A stretch of 64,000 bases of DNA from the NCBI GenBank assembly GCA_012861695.1, contig JAAOOA010000006.1:29679811-29743810 (forward strand). The letters are read 5' to 3'. The position numbers were made by a program, and so were the translations under genes. Below, one piece after another: positions 23,787 through 35,058 of this stretch; within the stretch, counting starts at the first letter, position 1, and every line of letters starts with the position of its first letter. The notes under the pieces were generated by a model, which saw only the letters and a list, made by a program, of their open reading frames with translations, ran no database searches and had not been told where the DNA came from. The stretch comes from Trematomus loennbergii (taxonomy: Eukaryota > Chordata > Actinopteri > Perciformes > Nototheniidae).

Positions 23787-26085
23787 CAGAGCCGTATAAT
23801 AGAAGAGTTACGACATCTCCGTTCACTCCAATGGACCAGTTTTTTTACAGCAATGGCGGATCGTGGAGCCGTCAATAGTTCCCCGGAAGTTAGCTTGCCG
23901 CTGACTTCCGGGGAATTTTTGCGACCAGCAACACAGTAGAGTTGCAGCATAATAGACCGTTCGTGATGGACTTTTAAAGGTAAGAAGACGTTTAAAGATT
24001 TATATTGCAGATATTATCAGCACATCTGAGTCAAATGAACATGTGTATTAAAGGATGTTAGTGGATTATCCCTAAATCAGTAGATTTAGGGAACGTTTAC
24101 AGATAACAGATTAGGCTAGGATACCGGATAAAGTTAGCAACACACGTTAACCATGAACCATTCATCCGTTCTCCAATGTTATTTCATCTAACGTTGTGGA
24201 ATTAGAGAAAAAGGGCTTCTAAACGTGATTTTTTTGTGGGGTGGAGGAATATAATATTAGTTAAATATAACATTGGGGCACGTGTGATTGTAATGAGTGG
24301 AGGTGGAGAAATTACGATCAACATTTTGGAGTAGACCTACAAACTAGTATAATAAAGTTAACGTTACACAATAATAAGGAAGAGAGCTATTTGTGTGATA
24401 CATCGCTATTGATATGAATTTAGAGTGCATATTTGAGACTTCCAAACAGTAAACACAAACGTAAGTTATGGGTGAGTGTTTTTAGTGTATTCTGTTGATT
24501 ATTACCTGTCTGTATTATGTTGCAGCACAGCTGATTTTGAAATGATGGCAAAGTGAGAGTGAAAACACAAGGTAATGTAATACTACTGTTGTATATAAGT
24601 AAGCATACTAAACATGTATTCTATCACTGTAGTATATAAGTAATCTTGTTAGTGTATATTAGTAACCTACTGTATGGCAGGTGGAGGGGCAGTGATGTTA
24701 CAGGTGGAGGACTTACTGGACATGTATACACTCATTACATACTGTAGTAAAATACGACCAAGAATGTGAGACAACTTTATACAAATTCATATCACATCCA
24801 TTACTGATGCCATTTGTCATACTTTGTTAAACTCACAAATAATAAAGTTCCATAACTTCAGTTGGAAACAAAGACCACACCTAATCTCCCCAAGGCAATT
24901 TCCCATCCAATAGGTGTGCTATATAGGTGTGTATAACCCTTTCTCCTGTCTGTTCCTCCCTCTTTCAGCACAAGAACCAGAGGGGGATTCAATAGAGCCT
25001 GAATACCTGCACTGAGACCCTCACCCTGCACCCTGAGTCTCAACTCTCAGAGTTTTTCAAGCCTTTCCCTGTTATTTGTATTAAACCAAACATTAAGCTT
25101 CCCAATGGTGTGGTCTTCGTTTTGTGGAAAAAGTGCAAATGCAGTGTTTGAATATGATTACCTCACATATTTTGTTGCGGCTGTCTGTTTTGATTGTTAA
25201 ATTGCTCCTGCTGACTTGAGCTAGCCATGTTTCCCTCCTCTCTGTGTCAGTGGGGAAGCCGTACATTCTGATTCTTACTCCTTTCTCTGAGCGATTGGAG
25301 CATCCCCAGGCAGCACAGCCCATGGTGGAGACGATATGCCAGGACAACACGGAGGAAAAGGCACAGACAAACTGCATGACATGCTATTCAATGTTTATTG
25401 AATTCCATGTATTTACAATGGATGTTCCTAAAACAACACTTTTAACGTCATAATCGTGTTGCTGCTAGTCCATTGATAGTCACCTGTTGGTCTCCTGTCC
25501 TTTCTGAAAGTCATAAAGATGACATTAGTCATTTAGATTACTTATGTCCTCAAGTACCATGGGATTACTGAAACCACCATGAATTAAAAAAATTGTAGAA
25601 ATTAATCTAATTAAATTTTGAAGCATTCCTTGCCATCCCCTCCCTCTAAATATATCAATAAACATTAGGAAGTGATGCTCCTGACTACCATACCTGTTTA
25701 AGAAGATAATATTTGTTTTAAATAATTCAAAGCAATACACAACAGCAACAGGCTCTTTAACCAAGGCAACAGCCTAACATGTATGTTAACAAGTAAACTA
25801 GCTGTTCACACTATTCCTAATATTATCCATAAATATTAGCAGATTCTATTTATTTTTTAAAACATATTGATGTAAATACATACACATATCGGTATGTTGT
25901 ATAAATATTGCAAATCAAGACCTTTATTCACTACTTATTACCAAAAATCGTAGTTCTATCTCCGGTAATCATGCATTCATATGTCCCGCCACGAACTTCC
26001 GGGGAACTATTGACTCTCCCTGAACCACGTGACGATCAAGCATTTTGGACTTCCGCTGTCAGAACTCTCTCTCTATATGGCGCTG
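23787..26085 (-). mobile_element. P-like (THAP) DNA transposon, internally deleted
   Basis: 2299 bp. Ends CAGAGCCGTATA (left) and CAGCGCCATATA (right, minus strand) lie between direct CTGCAGG repeats (23780-23786 and 26086-26092), and 'gtcaatagttccccggaagtt' text occurs in both subterminal regions in inverse orientation. On the minus strand it carries a THAP first exon. P elements code for a THAP-containing transposase; no catalytic region is seen here, so the copy is non-autonomous. Removing it restores the host MITE text around 'gtatactgcagggtagc'. Confidence 0.82.
25162..25323 (-). CDS. THAP-domain first exon of a P-like transposase
   Basis: 54 codons from ATG at 25323 to a GAG|GTAATC donor at 25162. 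The exon begins MGCAAWGCSNRS, giving the C-x4-C pair of the THAP zinc finger (Cys3, Cys8), continues with YGFPTD and ETWLAQV (the FP and W positions of the family) and ends KICE. In THAP proteins the next residues complete the C-x2-H pair, so the intron would fall inside the finger. The frame is undamaged. The continuing exons were not found in the remaining 1.4 kb of the element on this strand, so it is a retained 5' exon, not a complete gene. Confidence 0.82.
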
Positions 26086-26344
26086 CTGCAGGGTAGCTTG
26101 TGGATTTACTCCAGGTGGAACTGAAGTCTGAGTTAACACTTGATTATATTTCACATCATTCATCCACATCTGTAAAGTAACTAAAGGTATTAAATACATG
26201 TAGTGGAGTAAAAGTACACCATTTACCTCTGAACTGTAGTGGAGTAGAAGTACACAGTAGCAAAACATTTAAATACTCCAGTAAAGTACAAGTACCTCAA
26301 CATTTTACTCAAGTACAGTACAATATTTTAACATAATTATATAT

Positions 26345-26517
26345 ATTTCATTTATTTCACATTTAAATAAAGCAATTAATTCGGTTAACAATTTGTTAGT
26401 TTTTTCCTTTATAAAATAACAAAAAGTAAATATAAGAATACTGTTAAAGTACCGGATCGATAAGCAGTATTGATAAGACTAGTAGTACCGTAGAAAACCT
26501 TAACGATACCCATCCCT
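26345..26517 (-). repeat. hAT-like end (CTAGGGATGGGTATCG type)
   Basis: The minus strand starts CTAGGGATGGGTATCGTTAA at 26518, resembling the CTAGGGTTGGGTA end at 11643. No partner end is found within the host element. Confidence 0.5.
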
Positions 26518-26828
26518 AGATATTACACAAGTAAAGTGTTAAGAGAGTGAAATGTTGCTTTATGAATTTCAACACTTGATACTGTCACCTTGATTACAAT
26601 GTCAGAAACCTGTATTTGCCTAACTGAATTGGAAAGAGAAAACATTTTGACTAAAAGTTGACTAAAACGTTTAGAGTTTTCGTCGACTAAATTTTTTGAG
26701 TTTTCGTCGACTAAAACTAGACTAAAACTATGAAGGATAGAAATGACTAAAATGTGACTAAAACTAATAACCATTTTTGTCTTAAGACTAAATCAAAAAC
26801 AGCTGCCAAAATTAACACTGCTGTCCGC

Positions 26829-27211
26829 TCCTCGCAAGCAGCGAGCCGCGCAACGTCCCGCCAACACGGCACCCAGACCCCACGCAGCATTCTCATCTGT
26901 TTGTCCTTACTGGTGTAATTTTCTGGTTGCTAACGCCATTGTAACACATAATCACTGATGTTCCGCTGTAACGGTGGTGGACTCATCAGAACAGAGTGGG
27001 CGAGCTGACCAATCAGAGCACAGTGGGCTCACAGGGAGGGGGGGACAGGAGCTCCAACAAGCCGTTTAGGACAGAGAGTGAATACACATACTATACAGAG
27101 ATGCTGTATGAGAAACCAATGTGAGTTTGGAAAATTGCACAATATAACTCTATTCTAGTAGACCTCAACAATGGAATTATGATCAGTAGAAATGGCCATG
27201 TCATGGGACCT
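26829..27211. repeat. TTAA-family MITE, right part
   Basis: Bases 27010-27211 match 47970-48195 almost base for base ('cagagatgctgtatgagaaa', 'aatggccatgtcatggga') and end in GGGACCT followed by TTAA (27212-27215). The left end is missing. Confidence 0.8.
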
Positions 27212-27215
27212 TTAA

Positions 27216-27773
27216 TCTTCTGCACATGTGTACTCTCATCTTAACCACGCCAAGCCTTTATGATTTGTGGGAAGGACCGTAATACAATTTTGTACAGATA
27301 TTCAACTTCCTCAGAGGATGACTCAATTACTTCGGAGATCCCTCGACTTTTCCTGTAGCGCCATCATAAGATTAACCTTTTAGGTTTTAGAGCAAAGGTT
27401 CTTGAATGGTGAGGCGCACCAGAGGAACAACTCCCGCTGCCAAACCTCTGATTTTTATCTTCCACCACTATGAGGTTGACATTTCTGGTTGAATATTTAA
27501 ATAATTCTACTCCTGCTTGAATCACATAATGTTTTTGCATACATACAAATCCTTGGAGAGTGAGTCTTAATTACATTGCTGATCCCCTGAGGCTATTCAA
27601 CAAATGCAGTCACACATGTCATTACCCACAGTATCTCTTGATGGCTCTAGAGCAAAAACGTTGGTTTTACAATCACTTACTTAGAATTTTGATAGGTTGT
27701 TATCTTGCACAGTGTAAACATGTTACTTTAGTTTGATTGCAATTGACATATATTGCCTGTCGCAACTCCCTGT
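27216..27773. other. Low-copy non-coding DNA
   Basis: No gene or complete repeat recognised. Confidence 0.5.
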
Positions 27774-27777
27774 TTAA

Positions 27778-28320
27778 AGCTCACATATTATGCTATATTT
27801 GAACAATCTATTATTGGGCCATATCTATACGAGTGTTTTGCTCAAAATACCAAACAGATCACCAATTGTAGCCATGCCTCATACCCCTCTATTTCAGCCC
27901 TGTTACTAAAGTGCTGATTCTCCGGCTGAAATTATGAATGTAAGGCGTATAGTAATCATAGATAACACGGCAGGGTCCGTTACAGTTTATTTTCATCTGA
28001 TTTCAAATAAACAAAGTCTTGGCTTTCAGAATATTAAACTTGTTTCGGCAAATTCAGATGATAAATACAACTTTGAAGCTTGTAACGGCATAATTACAAG
28101 CGGAGAACCGAGTAATTTGACGTCACAGCAGGCATAACAACAGCCGGTGTTTCTCGTGAGTTTTTCCCCGGGAAACAAACACAATACACATAACGCAAAA
28201 TTACACAAACACACACACTTGCGAGCTTCCCCAGACCAGTAATCCAAACGAAAATATCTTCCCTCCGTAGTATTTTGATCATTTGCTCCGCTAATAATCA
28301 ATCAGATCGATGGATTCCAG
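27778..28320. repeat. TTAA-family element, left part
   Basis: Starts AGCTCACATATTATGC after TTAA (27774-27777). Bases 27840-27940 match the reverse complement of 13630-13690 ('ccaaacagatca', 'agccatgcctcat'), and 27945-28150 match the reverse complement of 6570-6790. No right terminus was found. Confidence 0.65.
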
Positions 28321-28722
28321 AGAAGAGGAAACTTTAACCTGTTAAGGCACTGCCGCAACATCTTGCAGGAAACAGTGTCTGAGGGCATGTTCATTTAATA
28401 AACTATGCATGTTTTATATCCATGTAACGGGAAGAAACTCATCTAACTGATCATTTTTTTTTTTTTTTTTTTTAAAACACAATGCTAACGCTGAGCCTCT
28501 GAATTAGCAACGAGCGAAAAATGCTAACAGATTACTGCACCGAAAATCACTCACAAAACCTTATTATTTATCTTTTCTCCACATCCATGACATCGTGAAG
28601 TGACACAGAATCGAAGGGTACCCTCATTATCACTCAATTATACGAAATCGCGACGTTATAAACAAAAACAGACATCAAAACATGTGGCGCTAGGTAGCTA
28701 AAAATGCTAACATGGTTACTCT
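28321..28722. other. Non-coding DNA with a poly-T tract
   Basis: Holds a run of about 20 T at 28454-28473. No gene. Confidence 0.5.
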
Positions 28723-29701
28723 AGCCTCGTCTCAATACCCCTCCTCGACTCCTCCTTTCCCTCACTCACGTCCCTTCCTTGCGTCTTAGCTCCGCCTCCG
28801 TAAGATGCGAGCGAGAGACACGAGGAGGTGACGCGAGGACAGAGGAGTCCTCAGGTATTAATTGGGATGTCCTCGTTCACTCAAACGTCACTCTTAAACG
28901 ACGTCTGTTAATGATGACATGTGCACAGCTGTATCCCCTCTCATTGGGTTTAACTGAATAACCCCTTAGAACCGGCCCATTTATTGTTAAATATGTATTT
29001 AAATGATGAATCTGTCTCTTTTTAGTCAAGGAATTCAATGTATGATGGTTGGTCCTGCTTTTGTGTTCCGTTTTGGTGTAAAATGTACATTTCAATAAAA
29101 TTATAATTATAATAATGTGAAAGCCTTTACTCTGAACATGTGTGTCCTGTCGATCCCCACATTCACCACAAACCCACATTCAGGACTGTGCATTTTAAAT
29201 AATTTAACTACTCAATATTTTAACACAAAACAAAACAAATAATTGTTATTTATCAAGATCTAGCCATTTATGAAATAGCTTTCTTAATAGCTATGTTTTA
29301 GTGACGTTCAAGATCATTAAACATGACTTAAATTGTTAGTATAACCTTAAGAAATGAATTGCACATAATAATTCCCACGGAGCTGTGAGCACTTATACAT
29401 TTATGTGACGCTTTTCCACTCATTCTTCCAGTTCTCCGTTTTCCTCTCTTGAAATCGACCAGCTGTGAAGGTGGGGGCGGGGCTTTTATACGCGAGTAGT
29501 GAAAACACTTCCGCGTAGTCTGCTCTCGTGTATCCTCTCTTTCGTCTCCTCCCGCACCCCTCCTCCCTCACCCCTCTCGACTCCTCCGTGTGCATTTCAG
29601 CTATTGGGACGTCCTTCAAAATGGCGTGTCTTGATCGATTTCCGGGTCAAGTCCCGGAGGAGGGGAAGAGAGGAGTCGAGGAGGGGTATTGGGATGAGGC
29701 T
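28723..29701. mobile_element. CpG-rich MITE with ~30-bp inverted ends
   Basis: The left end AGCCTCGTCTCAATACCCCT pairs with the right end (minus strand) AGCCTCATCCCAATACCCCT, continuing through CCTCGACTCCTC. Both subterminal parts are CpG-rich with CTCCTC/GAGGAG repeats, and the middle is AT-rich. A clear target duplication is not visible. Confidence 0.7.
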
Positions 29702-29963
29702 CTTGTCTCTGTAGTCTGCTCCCAAGTGGTCTTCAATGGCATTAAAACGATAAAAACGCTGCTGAAGTTAATCCATAGGTTAATCCAATGTGTCTGTGTC
29801 CCTTTGAAATGATTGCTGATAATCCATGAGCAATAAGACTGCTTTTCCGTTTCTAGATGTCAGAGAGAGAGATAGCTTCACTCTCATGCAAAACTACATG
29901 CGCAAAGCCCCCACCTTTTTGTTTTACAACGTGTGTGTGGGGGATCCCCCTTCGATTCTATTG

Positions 29964-31047
29964 CAGGGATGCAAACTCATCAGGTATGAAAAAGGTGACA
30001 AGGATCCGAGCCCCCCGACCCCACGGAATATCGGCTTTAAAATTAGGAATAACAGAGGATTTTAGCAGTCAGAACAACTAAAGCAGTTAATAATAACAGA
30101 AACGCCAAAGAGTCACATCTAATAGAAATGTATAAAAGCATTTATTTTAATTGTGTAGCAGTCAGTTTATAATTTTGGCAGCACTGTTGAGCATTTTGAA
30201 AATATATTTTCATGCCTTTTACTTGAGGAACATTTTGAATGCAGGACTTCTAGGAGTATTCCTACACTCTGGTACTTCTACTTTTACTCAAGTACAAGAC
30301 CTGAGTACTTCTACTTTTACTCAAGTACAAGACTGAGTACTTCTACTTTTACTCTAGTACCAGATCTGAGTGCTTCTACTTTTACTCAAGTACAAGATCT
30401 GAGTACTTCTACTTTTACTCTAGTACAAGATCTGAGTGCTTCTACTTTTACTCAAGTACAATATATACTTATACCACTTCCGTTTATAGCCTATGAAAAA
30501 AACTATTTGAAAATGAAGACTAAAGCTAACGTTAGCAGATAGTGACAATGTATGCTAGTTAGCTAGCTCAACGATTCATTAAATAATATTGCGACAGAAA
30601 AACTTTTCAGTGCACATCACGCTCTGCCGCTCCGACAGGGAGCTCTGCTCTGAACACCTGAACGGCCCGTTCTAACAGCTGTTCACCAGCGGTCCAGTCT
30701 GTGCCACAGTGACTCCGGGCCGCACAGTTAATATTAACGAACGCACCGTAGGTAATGTAGCTGCTGAAGCTAGACCCTCATCCCGGAGCAGCAGAGCCTT
30801 ATTATACATCCATGAGCAGAGACGACAGGCAGGAAGACTCGAGCTTCATTATAATATATAAAAAAAGAACACCATGCGTGTCATGATGGCACTATAACAG
30901 CTCGCGGCCGCAGATTACTCCGGGTCCCAGACCCCCCCCCAATACCCCAAAAATATTTGTATTGCAGATCTACATGAATCACACAAACTACCTATTTTGG
31001 ATTCAAAACGGCGAATTTCGCCGAAAGGTGACAAGTTTGCATCCCTG
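29964..31047. mobile_element. CAGGGATGC-ended element with 6-bp target duplication
   Basis: CAGGGATGCAAACT occurs at the left and, inverted, at the right. CTATTG flanks both sides (29958-29963 and 31048-31053). Excision would restore 'gattctattggctctaac'. The interior holds a six-unit tandem repeat and CpG-rich sequence (30600-30930), but no transposase. Confidence 0.78.
30274..30465. repeat. 33-bp tandem repeat, six units (TACTCAAG motif)
   Basis: Units of the form 'acttctacttttactcaagt' plus 'acaagatctgagt' start at about 30274, 30307, 30339, 30372, 30405 and 30438. The motif is the same one found at the ends of the 'TACTCAAG' MITE (23548, 26280). Confidence 0.85.
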
Positions 31048-31053
31048 CTATTG

Positions 31054-31914
31054 GCTCTAACGGTCAGAAAGAGGTGTCAACCATCAAAATCGACAAAGGG
31101 GGGCCAGAAATATGGAAAAAAAAACATTTCCACCCAAATCACCTCAGAGGTGGAGTTTTTTTGGCTAAACCTCTCTGATACAGGGTACTTATTATATGTT
31201 GTACTTTGGATTCCTAAAGCTTTTAGTCTACCTTACCATCATCCAAGGGTAGTTTTCACTATAAGTAAAAAAGAATTTTTGGATGGACACTATAATTTAC
31301 AGTTTTTTACTATGTAAAATCTGAATTTTCTTTAAAATAAAAAACATCTATATTGTTCTGAGTTTTTTACATCCAACTCACAGGTTTATCATTACTTTGA
31401 GAAAAAAGATTATTAATTTAACCCTTTTAGAAGGGAAGATATGGTCATTTGTTCTGGGAATGTCATTTTCGAGCCTGACCCGCATGGGGCGAGAGCAAGA
31501 GACCGATTCTTGGCTTGCTCTTCCTGTTGTCCTCTGTGGTCTTCTCCTATTGGCCGGCGTCGACGGGGGCGTGTCCAATGCAAATCCTGTCGTTTTTGTC
31601 TTTGGTTTTATAATATTCTAATGTGTGGTTATTTAAACATTCCCTAATAACAGTATTGCCGCGTCAATAAGTGAGAGTTAAAGACAGTGTTTTTAGTCTG
31701 CAACACTATGTGTCATTTAACCTTGAATTCACTGTTTCAAAACGTAGTCTTCAGCCACATGCTAATGCTAACCTTAAATTGAATCTAACCATATTTACTC
31801 GCAGGAAGGTGTGAACTTCCGGTTTTTCAGAATAAAACAGCTTTAAATTAAAACAGTGTATTTAATTTAAATTATGCCATATAAACATTGATTTTATTTC
31901 TTACAGGACCTTTA
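31054..31914. repeat. TTAA-family-like sequence
   Basis: Ends in ACAGGACCT followed by TTTAA (31908-31917), like other TTAA-family right ends. A GC-rich block 31470-31580 resembles none of the other copies well. The left end is uncertain. Confidence 0.4.
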
Positions 31915-32275
31915 AGTCTTTTTGAAGTTGTGTATTGGGGATGTTGTGTCTGGGTTTTTCTCTTTGTCTGTCTACATAATAACAGAACAACTACAGGCAT
32001 TGTCTTCAGTGGCAGGAATCCCAATCACGGGCGAAAACATACAATATTTCATAATATGATTAACATTGCGAGAATTGTGTCCCATTCCTCTGGTATCAAA
32101 GTCATCACAGTAAAGGACATTCCGTCTGGACAAACTCACATAAATACACACTTAAGTCAATGCTCTGATAACCTTGGCAAAGGTCTGCAACCTCCAAGTT
32201 CCATTCCACTTGATGTTATAATTGTAGAATTTTATGTCCCCAAAATATTCCTCTTTTTCCATAAGAAAATCATTT
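31915..32275. other. Unrecognised sequence, long open frame
   Basis: A plus frame of 155 codons runs 31888-32355 but passes from repeat into repeat. It has no domain I recognise and ends inside a piggyBac 3' end. I do not call it a gene. Confidence 0.45.
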
Positions 32276-32590
32276 CACCTGGTCTCCCCTCCCTCTGCCC
32301 CCCTCCCCCCACGGGAACTCGACCTTTCTCAAATAATATGTACACTAACACTTGAACCTGAACACACACATGCATGTGTGCAATATGTGGTGTAATGTGT
32401 TTTGGGGCCATAACATTACATTACAACAGGATTGTACAGTTATGAATGCATAATAAGTTAGTTAGGATGTAGTTAAAACAATATTGGATGATAGTCATTT
32501 TTTTTGGGTGTTTTGACTGAAATAAATCATGGGTCAAAATTGACCCGCGAACACTATGAACGGTAACAACTTTCGAACACAACACAAGGG
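32276..32590 (+). mobile_element. piggyBac-type MITE, right-end fragment
   Basis: From 'cacctggtctccc' to ACACAAGGG it matches 38447-38755 closely, ending at TTAA (32591-32594). The left part is absent. Confidence 0.8.
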
Positions 32591-32594
32591 TTAA

Positions 32595-34029
32595 CAAGAA
32601 AAAAAGAAAGGACCAAGTCTAATGAGAGATATATTTTGGAAAAGTTTGAATGACATTATATCAAATGGTCCTTTACCTTTAAAACTTGAATAAGTCTGCT
32701 CTTTTGGGTTTGAAGTTGTTTAAATATTGTAGTTTTCTCCTTTGCTGTGGTTGTAGTCAATGCATGGAAAATATCAGTGCTTACAGCATGGATACAAACT
32801 GCAATACTGAGCATATTTTCTAATACCTCAAAGATATTCAACCTGTAAGGTATTTTATTTTGTGTCTTAGAGCTCAACAGCCAAGGCTGTACGACACTTT
32901 GAAACCAAAGAAAGTCCTACTAAATGGAGTAAAATGTAATATAAGTGAACATATTTAATTATTTGTTTTCATGACAGGCCTTGTGATTCACAGAATGCTA
33001 TCCGTTGGGAATCTGAGCATCTTCTTTTCCTAAGCATTCAGTGCAGGACATCATCAGAAGTAAATGTAACCGATTCAATGAACAGTTATGGAGGATATGC
33101 AGCTTGAAAAGCAGTCGTTTTCTTGCAAAACAGTTTCCGATGATTGTCAGTCAATGCGTCCATGTCGGATCTTTAAACGGCACCATCAACGTCTCAATCT
33201 CACTCTTTGTGTTTGTGTGTTCATTCCTCAACAAGCAGGTCGACAGCATCGTCTCTTCTTATTTCCCTTAGAGGATCCCGGTTGTGCACGCTTGAAGAAT
33301 CACCCAACGCTGTGAAACAGTAACCTGGGTGAACTTGTCTGTCAGAAAAATAGACTCTTAGGAGATATTACGCTTCTATACCTGGCTGCTCATTGCCTTG
33401 GAGCTGTCAGTCTGGATCCAGCTGCTTCGCATTTCATTCCAATTTATCACAGAGGCACCCACCCATCCCCTCACATATATTGACTGCTCTTCTCTAAATG
33501 ATAAAGACAAGGAGATGATTATATCTGTATATATACTGCAAGATTAGAAACGATTCGCTTGATCAAAATATTAAATATGCATGTGATTTCTCTGCAACCA
33601 TGCACTACTTTAATATGCCTGCGAAAGGTTTAATAAGGAATACTTCACTCCGGGCTGATTCAAGCTTATCTGGGTTGCCCATACAAATAGGTGTATGGGG
33701 GTTTGGTCGGAGACGTTCGCATGGCTGCTTCTTGTACCTGTACATAAAACTTGTATGGGTCTGTATAACGGGCGATCAAATCCGACAGGAGTCAACCAAT
33801 CAGCTTGCTTGATGTGCTGGTCCATATTTGGGAGGCGTGTGCATCAGCTCCTCTCCGTTACCCTGAACACCCTTCTCTGCATCGGTTCACTAAGAGGTTT
33901 ACGAGTTTCTACACAAAGGCAGAGTTACAGTTTAGAGCCATTGGAGTTTTCAGGATAGACATTTAGAGGCCAGTTTTGTTTACCATTGATGTAAAGGTAT
34001 ACCGAGAAAAATATTTACAACCATCCATT
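32595..34029. other. Low-copy non-coding DNA
   Basis: No supported gene. The frames at 32656-32877, 33041-33315 and 33600-33958 lack domains. Confidence 0.5.
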
Positions 34030-34345
34030 GCCACAGAAAGCAGAACATGGTGGACCCAAATACAGGATACAGGATACAGGATGACCTAACCGGAATAAAC
34101 GTGTTATTTCTGGTAATATAGGCAAGGCAAAACAAAGATCAGAAAAAGACATCCAGAACACGGAATTAAATACATGCAGGACTAATCATATAAGACACAG
34201 CTGGAAAGGGCAGGCAAGAACACTAGAGAAGCGGCGTGATTATACACAGGTTGGAAGAATCAGGGCGGGGCATACAATCATAACAGGCGAGAAAACACAA
34301 AGACAGGAAATAAAAAACATGAAACGGGGAGAAAACCTTTCAAAA
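34030..34345. repeat. Purine-rich retroelement-tail-like repeat
   Basis: A-rich text ('caaggcaaaacaaagatc', 'agggcggggcatacaatcat', 'aaaacacaaagacaggaaat') resembles the 3' part of a common fish LINE. A short direct repeat 'acaggata' occurs three times at 34062-34083. No reverse transcriptase is present. Confidence 0.35.
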
Positions 34346-34454
34346 ATAAAACCAAGATCAGGAAATTCGTCAGTCTTTTTCAGATATTTTATCCTCCGTT
34401 ATTTGGCATTTTCATTTTTTGGGGTAGACGGGGTTATATGATTATATTTGGGAA

Positions 34455-34590
34455 TGGCGTGAGAAAGGGTCATAAAACATGCCAAAAACAAGTCCCACAG
34501 ATGGGATCAAACCATGGAAGTTGCAGGTATATGCTGTGGGTTGTAACCATTGGGCTACCAAAGTGCTCCCTTTGGGTTTTGCAGAGCATG
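34455..34590 (-). repeat. tRNA-derived SINE
   Basis: On the minus strand a Pol III A-box-like segment, TGGTAGCCCAATGGTTA, is followed about 35 bases later by a B-box-like GGTTTGATCCC. A tRNA-unrelated region follows ('cttgtttttggcatg'). The cloverleaf cannot form properly, so it is a SINE and not a tRNA gene. Confidence 0.65.
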
Positions 34591-34599
34591 CATGCTTTG

Positions 34600-35058
34600 T
34601 GTCTATCGCTTTACCCATGTGCAAATGCTTGTAAATGTTTACCCTTTTTTCATTGAACTAAATATATCTTACTGCCAAATGTATATGTTTTGAATACAAA
34701 GTGTAATAATACAGTCTTAAGTTAAAACAGTTTCTTGATAAAAATCAGTGCACAACTGATCAAAGGAGAGAAAAACAAGACGAAGAATTGGACCAAGTTT
34801 ATATACAAACACTCTTTGATACGTATTGCCATGGACACATTTTGGTTGAAACTAGTATTGATGAAATATAGTAACAGTTTTAATATCTTTCCACCAGAAT
34901 ATTATTCCTGGCAGTGTGAAGTTGCACCGTTGCTGCAGTATTCATAAAATCCTGGCCACGGCCCTGTCTCTTATTATTATAAGTGACCAATTTACACAAT
35001 ATTTGTTCAGTTGCCAGTATGAGATGTACTGTATTTTTCTACACAAGCGTAGAGTATG
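34600..35058. other. Low-copy AT-rich DNA
   Basis: No gene or complete repeat recognised. Confidence 0.5.

Larger units (their letters stand above)
23548..26335. mobile_element. 'TACTCAAG' hAT-like MITE, split by a P-like element
   Basis: The left part 23548-23786 starts CAGAGGTGGGAAGTACTCAG. The right part 26086-26335 has 'aaagtacaagtacctcaa' and 'tttactcaagtacag'. Internal fragments of the same family lie at 5574 and 8235. The canonical right terminus is missing or decayed, so 26335 is approximate. Confidence 0.72.
22962..26820. mobile_element. hAT-like element (CAGTGTTAATTT ends), outer layer of a nest
   Basis: The left end CAGTGTTAATTTCGTCAACG and the right end (minus strand) CAGTGTTAATTTTGGCAGC are flanked by a perfect 8-bp duplication CTGTCCGC (22954-22961 and 26821-26828). 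Subterminal sequence is rich in CGTCAACGA/GTCGACTAAA repeats on both sides. The 3.9-kb span includes two further nested elements; its own non-nested sequence is about 1 kb and codes for nothing recognisable. Confidence 0.88.

Noticed and set aside
31888..32355. 155-codon plus-strand open frame
   Set aside because: It runs from one repeat into a piggyBac end, has no domain and ends in low-complexity proline codons; most likely chance.
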